DNA of 64,000 nt from Streptomyces cupreus (GTDB lineage Bacteria; Actinomycetota; Actinomycetes; Streptomycetales; Streptomycetaceae): NCBI RefSeq assembly GCF_014257025.1, contig NZ_JACMSF010000002.1, forward strand, positions 62,001 through 126,000. The letters are read 5' to 3'. Position numbers and translations under genes: made by a program. Below, piece by piece: positions 1 to 8,110 of the stretch; the first letter of the stretch is position 1; every line of letters begins with the position of its first letter. The notes beneath the pieces were generated by a model that had not been told where the DNA came from, did no database searches, and saw nothing but the letters and a program-made list of their open reading frames with translations.

Positions 1-929
1 GGGTTGCAGCCGCCGGAGGACAGGATGAACGCCATCGTGTACCACTTGATGCCGGTCGCGCTCATCACCGAGGTCGCGCTCGGCGGATCGCCCCAGCCGA
101 GGTACAGATAGGGCGCGGCCTGCTTGAACCCGGTGCCGCCGCCACCCGGATCCGTGGTCACGGAGACGGAGTTGGAGGGTGCCGAGGCGTTCCCGGCCGC
201 GTCCCGCGCCCGCACGGTGAACGTGTAGGCGGAGCTGGGCGAGAGGCCGCTCACTGTGGCGCTCGTACCGGACACGGTGAGCACCTGGTTGGAGCCGCTG
301 TAGATGTCGTACGAGGTGACGCCCACGTTGTCCGTCGAGGCGTTCCAGGCAAGGGAGACGCTGGAGGAGGTCTTGCCGGTGGAGCGGAGGCTGGTGGGTG
401 CCGTCGGGGCCTGGGTGTCCGAGCCGCCGCCCGGGCCGTCGAGGCTGATGTCGTCGGCGTGGTAGGTGCCCTGCGCGTACCAGCCGTGCGTGTAGACGGT
501 GGCCGAGGTCTGCGAGGCGCCCGTCGTGAACGACACGCTGAGCTTGCTGTACGCCGACGGTGACGTCGTCCAGGTGGAGGCGCCGCCGTCCACGCCGAGG
601 TAGACGTAACTGCCGCGCACCCAGCCACTGAGCGTGTACGCGGTGTTGGGCTGGACGCGCACGGCCTGGCTGCACTTGGCGATGTCGCTGGAACTCACCG
701 CGCCCGCGAGGGCCTTGGTGCCGCCGTGCACGGGCGAGGAGACGACCGAGCCGAGGTTGCCGGTGCAGGACCAGGGGCTCAGGGCGCCCGACTCGAAGCC
801 GGGGTTGGACAGGATGTTGGCCGCGTGGGCCGTACCGGGAAGGGCGACGGCGCCGCCGACCGCGAGAGCGGCGGCGCCGAGCAGGGCGAGAAGACGACGT
901 CTGGAACGTCTGAACAGTGAGGTGCGCAC
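1..929 (-). CDS. Secreted GH18 chitinase, N-terminal part (partial)
   Basis: Exported chitinase cut by the left edge, about 309 residues visible. The GTG at 929-927 follows AAGGGAG with a 5-nt gap. Residues 1-37 form an Arg-rich signal peptide ending in an AHA-like site. Next comes a CBM16/CBM4_9-like carbohydrate-binding module ([11 protein letters not shown] onward), then a fibronectin type III domain (about 145-230). After a Gly-rich linker the first residues of a GH18 barrel appear ([10 protein letters not shown], then [14 protein letters not shown]). The catalytic DxxDxDxE segment lies outside the window. The order signal-CBM-FnIII-GH18 is usual for Streptomyces chitinases C/D. It presumably degrades chitin outside the cell. 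A DasR-type promoter lies just upstream, which supports induction by chitin or GlcNAc. Confidence in chitinase is good; the exact GH18 subfamily cannot be assigned. Confidence 0.85.
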   Translation of the reverse strand, partial: MRTSLFRRSRRRLLALLGAAALAVGGAVALPGTAHAANILSNPGFESGALSPWSCTGNLGSVVSSPVHGGTKALAGAVSSSDIAKCSQAVRVQPNTAYTLSGWVRGSYVYLGVDGGASTWTTSPSAYSKLSVSFTTGASQTSATVYTHGWYAQGTYHADDISLDGPGGGSDTQAPTAPTSLRSTGKTSSSVSLAWNASTDNVGVTSYDIYSGSNQVLTVSGTSATVSGLSPSSAYTFTVRARDAAGNASAPSNSVSVTTDPGGGGTGFKQAAPYLYLGWGDPPSATSVMSATGIKWYTMAFILSSGGCN

Positions 930-991
930 GCGAACTCCCTTGAGGAATGGGGGTCGTTCGGGAGGTGGTGCAGAAGTGTGCGCAACCCAAA

Positions 992-1046
992 TTGGTATGG
1001 ACCAACAAAGCTGTCAAGGAGCTGTGCGGCAATTGGTCCATACCGG
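992..1046 (-). promoter_or_regulatory. Chitinase promoter with two DasR-like 14-bp elements
   Basis: Read on the minus strand, TTGACA (1012-1017) is followed 17 nt later by CAATTT as -10. Two copies of TTGGTCCATACC lie in opposite orientation: TTGGTATGGACCAA at 992-1005, overlapping the -10 region, and TTGGTCCATACCGG at 1033-1046, upstream of -35. Both resemble the DasR responsive element (core TGGTCTAGACCA) and the paired 12-bp repeats known in Streptomyces chitinase promoters. Binding is inferred, not shown. Confidence 0.7.
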
Positions 1047-1053
1047 CGGAGTT

Positions 1054-2202
1054 CTAGAGCGGCAGTGCCTGACTCGCCCTGTCTGCAACGGAGTTGACGG
1101 GAGAGGGGAGGGCGGGGAGGGTCTGCTGGCTCTCCTCGAGGCGCTCCTGGGGCTCCTCAAGGCGCTGCTGGGGCAGCGACACGCTCCGCAGCGGCCGAGG
1201 CCCGGAGACGACCGTGTAGTCCTGTCCGAGAAACGGCGGCACGACCTCGCCCGGTTCCTCGCCGAGCGCCAACTGCACAGCCGCCCAAGGGGCGTTGACA
1301 CCGCACAGCGCCAGCTGGTGCAGCCCGCCCGCCGGACGTGTGTTGACGTCCATCAGCACGGGCCGGTCGCCGAACATCCGGAACTGGATGTTGGACAGAT
1401 AGTGCAGCCCGAACCCCTCCGCGATCGCCCGCGCCGGCTCCAGCCACTGCTCGTGCAGGGTGAACCCGCGTCGGCGGCCGTTCTTCGTGCGGCCCACCGC
1501 CAGCCGGATCCGGTTGTCGGGGCCGGTGAGGCAGTCCACCGACACCTCCGGCTGTTCGAGGCGCGGCATGACCAGCCAGTCCACCTCCTCCTCGGCCTCC
1601 TTCAGCGCCTCCAGGACCATGTCCAGCGGCACATAGGGGCTCGGGAAGCCGTTGAGGTGCATGAGCGAGAACGGGGCGCGCGTGATCACGCGGAAGCCCA
1701 CACCGCCCGCCCCGGACGCCGGCTTGAAGCACGCCTTGTGACCGGCCGCCTCCAGCTCCTCGACCGCGGCGACCAACTCCTCGGCGCCGCGCACCCGCCA
1801 CCATGGCGGCACCGGCACGCCGATCGCCTGCACGGCCTCGTACGCGACCACCTTGTCGTGGAAGACGGCCACCGCCTCCGGCGGCGGCGCAAGCAGTGCC
1901 GTACCGACCGCCTCGAACTCCGCGCGGTGCGCGACGACCGCCGACTGGTGCAGCCGCGGCACGAAGACGTCGATACCGCGGCGCTGGCACTGGTCGAGGG
2001 CGTACTCGACGTACCCGGCCGGCGACAGGCCCTCCGGCTCCAGATCGGCGGTGTCGGCGGCGGCCAGCACGGGGGAGTCGGCGTCGCCGTGCGTGGCATG
2101 GATCTCGACGGCCCGGTCGCTGGGATTTCGGCGCAGCTGATCCATGAAGAACACGTTCTCCGCGTACGTGCGGTTGAGCCAGACGCGTACGCGAGAGACC
2201 AT
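1054..2202 (-). CDS. ATP-grasp domain protein
   Basis: Protein of 382 residues that fits the ATP-grasp fold. An N-terminal Rossmann-like part (VSRVRVWLNRTYAENVFFMD) is followed by a lysine and glycine-rich ATP loop (HKACFKPASGAGGVGF) and a metal-binding end (RPVLMDVNTRPAGG). Such enzymes join a carboxylate to an amine or thiol through an acyl-phosphate; substrate and product cannot be deduced. The ATG at 2202 follows GAAAGGCGG. The last 40 residues are Glu/Gln/Pro-rich with an imperfect repeat (RLEEPQERLEES) and end almost inside the chitinase promoter. It is divergent from the metallophosphoesterase / phosphopantetheinyl transferase pair, so a role with carrier-protein products is possible but unproven. 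Confidence 0.7.
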   Translation of the reverse strand: MVSRVRVWLNRTYAENVFFMDQLRRNPSDRAVEIHATHGDADSPVLAAADTADLEPEGLSPAGYVEYALDQCQRRGIDVFVPRLHQSAVVAHRAEFEAVGTALLAPPPEAVAVFHDKVVAYEAVQAIGVPVPPWWRVRGAEELVAAVEELEAAGHKACFKPASGAGGVGFRVITRAPFSLMHLNGFPSPYVPLDMVLEALKEAEEEVDWLVMPRLEQPEVSVDCLTGPDNRIRLAVGRTKNGRRRGFTLHEQWLEPARAIAEGFGLHYLSNIQFRMFGDRPVLMDVNTRPAGGLHQLALCGVNAPWAAVQLALGEEPGEVVPPFLGQDYTVVSGPRPLRSVSLPQQRLEEPQERLEESQQTLPALPSPVNSVADRASQALPL

Positions 2203-2505
2203 GCAGGCCGCCTTTCACGGTTCGCGGGCACGGCGAAGCAGGCCGTGCCCGGCCAGGGAGGTTGGAGGGACACCAAACCGCTCCGTGCGAAGGGAAGCTC
2301 ATGGCGGTGGTGTTGGGGCGATCATACGGCCCCGCGAAGGCCCCGCGTGCAACATGCGTGTTACGGATTTCCCGATCATGCACGGCTGGATCATGGGACG
2401 CCGTGGTCGTGCCCCCGACACGCCCGCCGTAGGCGGGAACCCGCCTTGTACCAGAACCGCGAATGTGTTCTGGTGGTGCTTTCCACGTGCGGAGGGGGAC
2501 GAGAG
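2203..2505. promoter_or_regulatory. Divergent intergenic region with three inverted repeats
   Basis: About 300 bp without a gene between the ATP-grasp gene and the metallophosphoesterase. It holds a 9-bp hairpin (2226-2234 with 2242-2250, loop GAAGCAG) in the leader of the ATP-grasp gene, a tight hairpin GGCGGG-AA-CCCGCC (2432-2445), and a perfect 7-bp inverted repeat CCAGAAC...GTTCTGG (2451-2457 with 2467-2473) about 33 bp before the phosphoesterase start. The last is the best operator candidate. No convincing -35/-10 pair was found. Confidence 0.4.
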
Positions 2506-3366
2506 GTGGCGTCGACGGTCGGCGGTGCCGGACAGCTGCTGGCCATCAGTGACCTGCACATCGGCTACGAAGAGAACCGCGCCTTAGTCGAGAAGATGCG
2601 CCCGGAGACCGACGACGACTGGCTGGTGGTCGCCGGCGACGTCGCGGAGACCGTGGCCGACATCCGATGGGCCCTGCACACGCTTGCCGGCCGCTTCAGC
2701 AAGGTCATCTGGGCCCCGGGCAACCACGAACTGTGGACCCACCCCCGGGACGCCGTCACCCTGCGCGGCGTCGCCCGCTACGAGTATCTGGTCGCCCTGT
2801 GCCGCGAGCTCGGTGTGACCACCCCCGAGGACCCGTACCTCGTCTGGGACGGCGTCGGCGGCCCGGTGGCCGTCGCCCCGCTGTTCCTCCTCTACGACTA
2901 CTCCTTCCTGCCGCAGGGCTGTGCGACCAAGGAACAGGGCCTGCAGTACGCGCAGGGTACCGGCATCGTCTGCAACGACGAGTACCTGCTGCACCCCGAC
3001 CCCTACCCCTCCCGCGAGGCCTGGTGCCGGGCCCGGGTCGCCGAGACCGAGCGCCGCCTCGCCGGGCTTCCCGACGGTCTGCCCACGGTCCTGATCAACC
3101 ACTACCCGCTCGACCGGCACCCCATGGAGATCCTCTGGCACCCCGAGTTCGCCATGTGGTGCGGCACCGAGCTGACCGCGGACTGGCACCGCAGGTTCCG
3201 GGTGGAGACCATGGTCTACGGCCACCTGCACATCCCGCGGACCACCTGGCACGACGGCGTCCGCTTCGAGGAGGTGTCGGTCGGCTACCCGCGCGAGTGG
3301 CGCAAGCGCCCGGAACCGCCGGGACGGCTGCGCCGCATACTGCCCAGGGAGGACGGGGCCCCGTGA
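2506..3366 (+). CDS. Metallophosphoesterase (calcineurin-like)
   Basis: 286-residue cytoplasmic phosphoesterase with the complete calcineurin-like metal motif set: DLH near residue 16, GDV near 44, GNHE near 72, INHYP, and a C-terminal GHLH. These bind two metals and hydrolyse a phosphomonoester or diester. The open frame extends far upstream, but the GTG at 2506 sits 6 nt after GGAGGGGGA and begins the first conserved beta strand, so it is chosen. The stop overlaps the next start (GTGA), so it is coupled to the phosphopantetheinyl transferase. Substrate unknown; a link to phosphopantetheine or CoA turnover is only a guess from the neighbour. Confidence 0.85.
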   Translation: MASTVGGAGQLLAISDLHIGYEENRALVEKMRPETDDDWLVVAGDVAETVADIRWALHTLAGRFSKVIWAPGNHELWTHPRDAVTLRGVARYEYLVALCRELGVTTPEDPYLVWDGVGGPVAVAPLFLLYDYSFLPQGCATKEQGLQYAQGTGIVCNDEYLLHPDPYPSREAWCRARVAETERRLAGLPDGLPTVLINHYPLDRHPMEILWHPEFAMWCGTELTADWHRRFRVETMVYGHLHIPRTTWHDGVRFEEVSVGYPREWRKRPEPPGRLRRILPREDGAP

Positions 3367-4043
3367 TCGAGGAGCTGCTGCCGCACTCGGTGGTGACCGT
3401 GGAGGCATACGGCGAGGAGGACGCCGGCGCCCTGGTCCTGTACCCCGAGGAGGCCGCCGTCGTCGCGCAGGCGGTGGACAAGCGCCGCCGTGAGTTCGCC
3501 GCCGTACGCGTCTGCGCCCGCCGGGCCATGGAGAAGCTCGGGGTGCCGCCGCAGCCGCTCGTGCCCGGCGACCGGGGCGCCCCGCGCTGGCCCGAGGGCC
3601 TGGCCGGCAGCATGACCCACTGCGACGGCTACTGCGCCGCCGCCCTGGTCCGCGCCACCGCCCTGGCCTCCCTCGGCATCGACGCCGAACCCAACGAGCC
3701 GCTCCCGGACGGGGTACTGGCCGCCGTGTCCCTGCCCGGCGAGGCCCAGCGGGTGCGCAGGCTGTCCTACGAACGGCCCGACATCCGCTGGGACCGGCTG
3801 CTGTTCAGCGCCAAGGAGTCCGTCTACAAGGCGTGGTTCCCCCTCACCGGCAAGTGGCTGGAGTTCACCGAGGCCGACATCGACCTCTTCGCCGACGCGG
3901 ACGGGGGGCCCGGCGGCGGCTTCAGCGCCACGCTCCTCGTCCCGGGACCCCTGGTCGGCGGCCGGCGCATCGGCGTCTTCGAGGGCCGCTGGACCGTGGA
4001 GCGCGGTCTGGTCGCCACGGCCGTCGCCCTGCCGCACACCTGA
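3363..4043 (+). CDS. svp: Svp-type 4'-phosphopantetheinyl transferase
   Basis: 226 residues. Transfers 4'-phosphopantetheine from CoA to a serine of acyl or peptidyl carrier proteins, activating polyketide and nonribosomal peptide synthases. The family motifs are clear: RRREFAAVRVCAR near 41-53, SMTHC near 83, GIDAEP at 105-110 (metal-binding Asp and Glu) and FSAKESVYKAWFP at 148-160 (metal and catalytic Glu/Lys). Length and sequence closely resemble the promiscuous Svp of S. verticillus as remembered. The GTG start overlaps the stop of the metallophosphoesterase by 4 nt. It probably serves carrier proteins across the genome, as no synthase is in this window. Confidence 0.93.
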   Translation: MIEELLPHSVVTVEAYGEEDAGALVLYPEEAAVVAQAVDKRRREFAAVRVCARRAMEKLGVPPQPLVPGDRGAPRWPEGLAGSMTHCDGYCAAALVRATALASLGIDAEPNEPLPDGVLAAVSLPGEAQRVRRLSYERPDIRWDRLLFSAKESVYKAWFPLTGKWLEFTEADIDLFADADGGPGGGFSATLLVPGPLVGGRRIGVFEGRWTVERGLVATAVALPHT

Positions 4044-4049
4044 GGCGCC

Positions 4050-4286
4050 TCACGGCTGCGGGCACCAGTTCTGGAGCAGCCGGAAGAACTCCTCCTCGTT
4101 GCCCGTGAGCCCCGCGTCCGCCAGCGCCCGCTCCGCCTCCGCGAGCACACTGGGCGGCACCACGGGTGGTCGTGCCTCACCGGGCGGGCCTCCGGCGACA
4201 TCGAAGGCGGCCCGCACGGTGTGCAGCAGCCGTAGATACGCCTGCACGGCCACGCGTTCGCGGTCGGTCAGTACGGCGGTGGGCAT
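4050..4286 (-). CDS. Small hypothetical protein (78 aa)
   Basis: ATG at 4286 lies 7 nt after GGGGAG and begins MPTAVLTDRERVAVQ. The product is mainly helical and acidic, without signal or membrane segment, ending EEFFRLLQNWCPQP. It converges on the phosphopantetheinyl transferase gene with 6 nt between stops. Not recognised as a known family. Coding use of third-position G/C and the good ribosome site support it being real. Confidence 0.6.
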   Translation of the reverse strand: MPTAVLTDRERVAVQAYLRLLHTVRAAFDVAGGPPGEARPPVVPPSVLAEAERALADAGLTGNEEEFFRLLQNWCPQP

Positions 4287-4430
4287 CGGTCGGCTCTCCC
4301 CAAAGTCGGCGTCGTCTCCCGCCCCGCGAATCAGGGCGCACCACCAGCTTGCCGTCCACCACTGACAATCGGGTCGGGCCACTCGCCGGTTCGCCCACTC
4401 AGCGGAGGTGGAAACCGACGTGCGGGGCGC

Positions 4431-4979
4431 TCAGCCCTGCGGTCCCCGGTACCCCAGCGAGGCCTCGATACGGCCCGCCAGATGATCCTTCTGGACCGGC
4501 CCGCGCAGCGACGAACCCGCGAGCCAGGTACGGCACTTGCTGGCCAGCAGCAGCCCGAAGCTCTCGGCCTCCTGCTCGTCGGTCAGATCGAAGCGGCTGC
4601 GCGCCGCCACCTGCCGTACCGTCGCCTCCAGCTGGGCGTCGTCCTGGAGCAGCCGGGCCGCCACCGTGGCGCCCTCGACGTGATGACCGCAGTGTCCGGC
4701 CTTCATGTGCCACAGCTCGTGACCGAGGATCACCAACTGATGGTCGGGGGCGGTGCGTTCCTCGATGACGACGAGGTCCTGGTCGGCCATGTCGAGCCAC
4801 AGCCCGCTCGCGGTGCCGGGCGGGAACGCGGCCGTACGGAAGCGGACCGGGCGGCCACGGCGTCTGGCCATCGCCTCGCACAGCGCGCCGTACAGGTCCG
4901 CCGGGTGCGCCGGAGCGGGGAGCTGCAGTTCGCCGACGAGTTCGCCGCACAGGCGGTGCATGTCCCTACGGATGCCCAC
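4431..4979 (-). CDS. ImmA/IrrE-type metallopeptidase-like protein
   Basis: 182 residues with HELWH at 87-91 (zinc-binding HExxH), preceded by HQLVILG and followed by a histidine-rich stretch GHCGHH. This is the active-site layout of ImmA/IrrE (DUF955) peptidases, which typically cleave or inactivate a partner HTH repressor. The GTG at 4979 lies 5 nt after GGGGGAG. The gene starts 14 nt after the stop of the HTH protein upstream, so the pair is one operon, matching the known regulator-protease arrangement. The substrate is presumably that partner or another repressor; this is inference. Confidence 0.75.
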   Translation of the reverse strand: MGIRRDMHRLCGELVGELQLPAPAHPADLYGALCEAMARRRGRPVRFRTAAFPPGTASGLWLDMADQDLVVIEERTAPDHQLVILGHELWHMKAGHCGHHVEGATVAARLLQDDAQLEATVRQVAARSRFDLTDEQEAESFGLLLASKCRTWLAGSSLRGPVQKDHLAGRIEASLGYRGPQG

Positions 4980-4993
4980 AGTTCTCCCCCGGG

Positions 4994-5644
4994 TCACGAC
5001 TCGGGCCGCTTGACGCTCTCCAGGAGCATGTCCAGCCATTCGGCGACCTTGTCGCGATGCTGGTCGGTGGGCAGTTGCGCGGCCCGCCAGGCGATCCCGC
5101 GCACGCCGTGGTCCTGCAGCAGCCGCTCCAGCGGGTCCTCGGCCGCGGCGGCCGCCTCCCGCTCGGCGAGCTGCTGGAGGAGTTCCTGTTCGGTGCGCTG
5201 CAGGGCGCCCGCGAGTGCCTCGGGATCCTCCGCGGTGAGGAATCCCGCGTGCACCCGGAAGAAGCGCTGGATGGCGTCGCAGTGCTCCATCGTGGGGCGC
5301 CGGTCGCCGTTGATCAGGGCGCCCGCCTGCTGCCGTGACATGCCCGCGCCGTCGGCGATCTCCTGCTGGGTGTACTTGCGGCCGTTGGGCTTCAGCCGGG
5401 TACGCCGCAGCAGGTCGAGGCGCTGCAGAAAGCGGGCCTGTACGTCGGGTTCGCCCGCGGGGCGGCCGCGCAGCAGTGCCTTGACCACGGGCTCGGGGAC
5501 ACCGGAGGCGACGGACAGCCGCCAGGTGTCGAAGACCTCGGTGTGCGGCACGCCCAGCCGGTCGGCGAGCGCGGTCACGCGAGCGACGACGGCCGGCAGT
5601 GCCGCCGTCCCCGTGGCGCCCGGACCCTCGAAGCCACCCGTCAC
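4994..5644 (-). CDS. XRE-family HTH regulator, partner of the ImmA-like protein
   Basis: 216 residues. A helix-turn-helix is visible in the middle (KYTQQEIADGAGMSRQQAGALINGDRRPT, given here as the span about 105-135), flanked by helical N- and C-terminal parts; the latter is Glu/Ala-rich (AEREAAAAAEDPLE). The GTG at 5644 is chosen because AGGAG lies 8 nt before it; an upstream in-frame GTG is possible. It is the first gene of a two-gene operon with the HExxH protein, and divergent from an MmyB-like protein. Likely a DNA-binding repressor whose activity is set by the ImmA-like partner. Confidence 0.75.
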   Translation of the reverse strand: MTGGFEGPGATGTAALPAVVARVTALADRLGVPHTEVFDTWRLSVASGVPEPVVKALLRGRPAGEPDVQARFLQRLDLLRRTRLKPNGRKYTQQEIADGAGMSRQQAGALINGDRRPTMEHCDAIQRFFRVHAGFLTAEDPEALAGALQRTEQELLQQLAEREAAAAAEDPLERLLQDHGVRGIAWRAAQLPTDQHRDKVAEWLDMLLESVKRPES

Positions 5645-5764
5645 CGACAGAACTCCTACGTCTCTCACCGACTTCTCACCAGCGGTCGCCGTGAACTTCC
5701 CGGAGAGTAGCGGGTGGTTCGAACTCGCATCCAGGTCTCGCCACAACTGTGTCCAATTTCAGCC

Positions 5765-5821
5765 GTCAACCGGCATGAAATGCCACGATAGTTGACACCG
5801 CTCGCATCGGGGCAGCAGGAT
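5765..5821 (+). promoter_or_regulatory. Promoter and nested inverted repeats before the MmyB-like gene
   Basis: TTGACA (5792-5797), 18 nt, CAGGAT (5816-5821) form a good vegetative-type promoter. Overlapping its -35 box are nested inverted repeats: outer GTCAAC (5765-5770) with GTTGAC (5791-5796), inner GGCAT (5772-5776) with ATGCC (5780-5784) around GAA. The arrangement looks like a repressor operator, most simply for the divergent XRE protein or for the product itself. Confidence 0.5.
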
Positions 5822-5867
5822 CGGGGCGCCGCGTCAAGGCCGCACAGGCAAGAGGGGTGACCTCCCG

Positions 5868-6539
5868 ATGACATATCAGGCAGGAGGGCAGCGATCAGCA
5901 CCGCGGCCCGTCCCCGAGGATCCCGAGGCCCAGGCCTATCTCCAGGACTACGCCAGCCTCCTGGAGGCCGTGTCGTTCCCCTCCGTCGTGCTCGATCGCC
6001 GCTGGGACGTGGTCCTGGCCAACACCGCTTTCGCGTCACTTTTCCGTGGCGTGGGCCCGCATCCGACGGCCATGCCCGGTGACAACTTCCTCCGGTTCGT
6101 GCTGTTCCACCCCGATGCGAGCACCGTCCTCGGCGAGCACGAGTCCCGCTGGTGCCTGCCGATGCTCGCGAACTTCGCGGCCGCCCTGGAGCGGAACGGC
6201 CACGACCACGGCCTGCAGGCCATTCGCCGGGACATCGCCCAGGATCCGATCATGGAGGCCGCCTACCGGCACGGCCTGCCGCACTGGATCCGCACGGTCG
6301 GCGAGCAGGCCGTCGCCCATGACGGCGCCGTGAGACCGCTGCTGCACCCCGACCCCCGCTGGGGCGCCACCGACTGCCGGATCGTCGACGAGACGCCCGG
6401 CATCCTGAAGGACATGGGCTGTACGCGGATCACTCTGGTGCTGCGCGACGCGCGCCGCCCCGCGCATTCCTCGCGCGGAGCGGGACGTCCGCGCCGCACC
6501 GCGGCCCACCTGAGCGTGGTGCCCGCCTCCGAGGCCTGA
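5868..6539 (+). CDS. MmyB-like ligand-binding domain protein without HTH
   Basis: 223 residues. The body matches the C-terminal MmyB-like ligand-binding domain common in Streptomyces XRE regulators: YLQDYASLLEAVSFPSVVLD, then RRWDVVLANTAF, NFLRFVLFHPDA and the late WGATDCRIVDE motif. In those proteins a HTH precedes this domain; here the N-terminus is only about 20 disordered residues, so DNA binding is absent. ATG at 5868 is preceded by GAGGGG. It could be a ligand-sensing partner of the divergent HTH protein, or a regulator that has lost its DNA-binding half. Its basic tail (RPRRTAAHLSVV) is unusual. Confidence 0.7.
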   Translation: MTYQAGGQRSAPRPVPEDPEAQAYLQDYASLLEAVSFPSVVLDRRWDVVLANTAFASLFRGVGPHPTAMPGDNFLRFVLFHPDASTVLGEHESRWCLPMLANFAAALERNGHDHGLQAIRRDIAQDPIMEAAYRHGLPHWIRTVGEQAVAHDGAVRPLLHPDPRWGATDCRIVDETPGILKDMGCTRITLVLRDARRPAHSSRGAGRPRRTAAHLSVVPASEA

Positions 6540-6543
6540 CGGG

Positions 6544-6572
6544 CACCGTCGGCGTTCAGGTCGCCGACGGCG
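6544..6572 (+). terminator. Stem-loop terminator after the MmyB-like gene
   Basis: CCGTCGGCG (6546-6554) pairs perfectly with CGCCGACGG (6562-6570) around the loop TTCAGGT, starting 6 nt after the stop codon. No U-tract, as usual in Streptomyces. Confidence 0.65.
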
Positions 6573-6636
6573 CCTCGTCAGGACTCGACATCCTTGGCAC
6601 GTCCGGCATGTTGCGGCATTCCCTCGCAGAGAACCA

Positions 6637-6651
6637 TGTGACATAGTACTG
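6637..6651 (+). promoter_or_regulatory. Candidate GntR operator 1 (hydroxyproline cluster)
   Basis: TGTGACATAGTACTG ends 2 nt before the GTG of the first dehydrogenase gene. It contains ATGT-G-ACAT (6636-6644), an odd palindrome. A near-identical sequence occurs in inverted orientation before the deaminase gene and a partial copy before the GntR gene. Confidence 0.5.
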
Positions 6652-6653
6652 CC

Positions 6654-7811
6654 GTGAGCATGCGACTGACCGGCGATGTCGTGGTCGTCGGCGCCGGGAT
6701 GGTGGGCGCCGCCTGCGCGCTGTACGTCGCCCGGTCCGGCCTCGACGTCATCGTGGTCGACCGCGGACCGGTGGCCGGCGGCACGACCGGAGCGGGGGAG
6801 GGCAACCTCCTCGTCTCCGACAAGGAGCCGGGCCCCGAGCTGGACCTCGCGCTCCTGTCGGTCCGCCTGTGGGCCGAACTCGCGGAGGAGTTCGGTGAGT
6901 CGGTCGAGTACGAGGCCAAGGGCGGCCTCGTCGTGGCCTCGAACCCCGACGGCCTCACCGGGCTCCAGCGCCTCGCCGACGGCCAGCGCACCGCCGGCGT
7001 GGTCGCCCGGCCGGTCACCGGGGACGCCCTGTACGACCTGGAACCCCACCTCGCCCCCGGCCTCGCGGGCGCCATGCACTACCCGCAGGACTCCCAGGTG
7101 ATGCCCGCCCTGGCCGCCGCCCACCTGCTCCGCGCCTCCGGCGCCCGCCTGCTCACCGGCCGCACCGTCACGGCCGTTGCCCGCACCCCCGAGGGCGCGG
7201 TACGCGGCGTCCGCACCGACCGCGGCGACATCCACGCCCCGTCGGTCGTCAACGCCACCGGCACCTGGGGCGGCGAACTGGCCACTCTCGCCGGCACCCA
7301 CCTGCCCGTCCTCCCGCGCCGAGGCTTCGTCCTCGTCACCGAACCCCTCCCGCGCCTGATCCGGCACAAGGTGTACGCCGCCGACTACGTGGCCGACGTC
7401 GCCAGCGACTCGGCCGCGCTCCAGACCTCGCCGGTCGTGGAGGGCACGTCCGCCGGACCGGTATTGATCGGCGCCAGCCGCGAACGCGTCGGCTTCGACC
7501 GGTCCTTCTCGCTGCCCGTCGTCAGGGAGTTGGCGGCCGGCGCAACCCGGCTCTTCCCCGCCCTGGCGGACGTCCGCGCGCTGCGCTCCTACGTCGGCTT
7601 CCGCCCGTACCTCCCCGACCACCTGCCCGCCATCGGCCCCGACCCCCGGGTCCCCGGCCTGCTCCACGCCTGCGGGCACGAGGGCGCCGGTATCGGTCTG
7701 GCCACCGGCACCGGTCACCTCATCGCCCAGGCGCTCACCGGGAAGACCCCCGAGCTGAGCCTGACCCCGTTCAGCCCCGACCGCTTCCCCGAGCCCGAGG
7801 AGGTCGCGTGA
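6654..7811 (+). CDS. FAD-dependent D-amino-acid (D-hydroxyproline) dehydrogenase subunit
   Basis: 385-residue DAO-family flavoprotein with an N-terminal dinucleotide-binding motif GAGMVGAACALYVARSG and a C-terminal FAD segment (LLHACGHEGAGIGLATGTG). It resembles the beta/HcnC-like subunit of heteromeric D-hydroxyproline dehydrogenases, which oxidise cis-4-hydroxy-D-proline to a 4-hydroxy-pyrroline-2-carboxylate and pass electrons to the respiratory chain. The two following genes encode the other subunits with stop/start overlap, which is the strongest evidence. GTG at 6654 or ATG at 6660 could start translation; neither has a clear ribosome site, so a leaderless message is possible. Confidence 0.85.
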   Translation: MSMRLTGDVVVVGAGMVGAACALYVARSGLDVIVVDRGPVAGGTTGAGEGNLLVSDKEPGPELDLALLSVRLWAELAEEFGESVEYEAKGGLVVASNPDGLTGLQRLADGQRTAGVVARPVTGDALYDLEPHLAPGLAGAMHYPQDSQVMPALAAAHLLRASGARLLTGRTVTAVARTPEGAVRGVRTDRGDIHAPSVVNATGTWGGELATLAGTHLPVLPRRGFVLVTEPLPRLIRHKVYAADYVADVASDSAALQTSPVVEGTSAGPVLIGASRERVGFDRSFSLPVVRELAAGATRLFPALADVRALRSYVGFRPYLPDHLPAIGPDPRVPGLLHACGHEGAGIGLATGTGHLIAQALTGKTPELSLTPFSPDRFPEPEEVA

Positions 7812-8110
7812 GAAACCCTCTGGACCTGGCCGGAGCCCGCCCCGGACCCGCCTTCACGGTCACGCTCGACGGCCGGGAGATCGAGGCGTTGCCCGGACAG
7901 ACGGTGGCCGCCGCGCTCTGGGCGGCCGGGGTCACCTCTTGGCGCACCACACGGGGCGAGGGCCGCCCGCGCGGGATCTTCTGCGGTATCGGCGTCTGCT
8001 TCGACTGCCTGGTCACCGTCAACGACCGCCCCAACCAACGCGCCTGCCTGGTGCCATTGCACTCGGGCGACGCGATCCGCACGCAGGAGGGGACGGGCCA
8101 TGAGAGCTGA
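7808..8110 (+). CDS. [2Fe-2S] ferredoxin-like subunit of the dehydrogenase
   Basis: 100 residues of the HcnA type. Cysteines FCGIGVCFDC followed by a distal RACL give the plant-type [2Fe-2S] pattern C-x4-C-x2-C-xn-C. The GTG start overlaps the previous stop (GTGA), and its own end overlaps the next gene by 11 nt, so all three are translated together. It shuttles electrons between the two flavin subunits of the hydroxyproline dehydrogenase. Confidence 0.88.
   Translation: MRNPLDLAGARPGPAFTVTLDGREIEALPGQTVAAALWAAGVTSWRTTRGEGRPRGIFCGIGVCFDCLVTVNDRPNQRACLVPLHSGDAIRTQEGTGHES

Noticed and set aside
1133..1175. Short direct repeat in the 3' end of the ATP-grasp gene
   Set aside because: Two imperfect ~21-bp units encode a Glu/Gln-rich tail; too few and too diverged to call a functional repeat.
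634..2505. Long plus-strand frame running into the metallophosphoesterase
   Set aside because: The part before 2506 is antisense to the ATP-grasp gene and Arg-rich; the conserved protein starts at the GTG with a ribosome site at 2506.
6036..7718. 560-codon minus-strand open frame opposite the FAD dehydrogenase gene
   Set aside because: Antisense shadow caused by GC-rich codons; low-complexity Gly/Val/Arg composition and no motifs, while the plus strand has a full flavoprotein.
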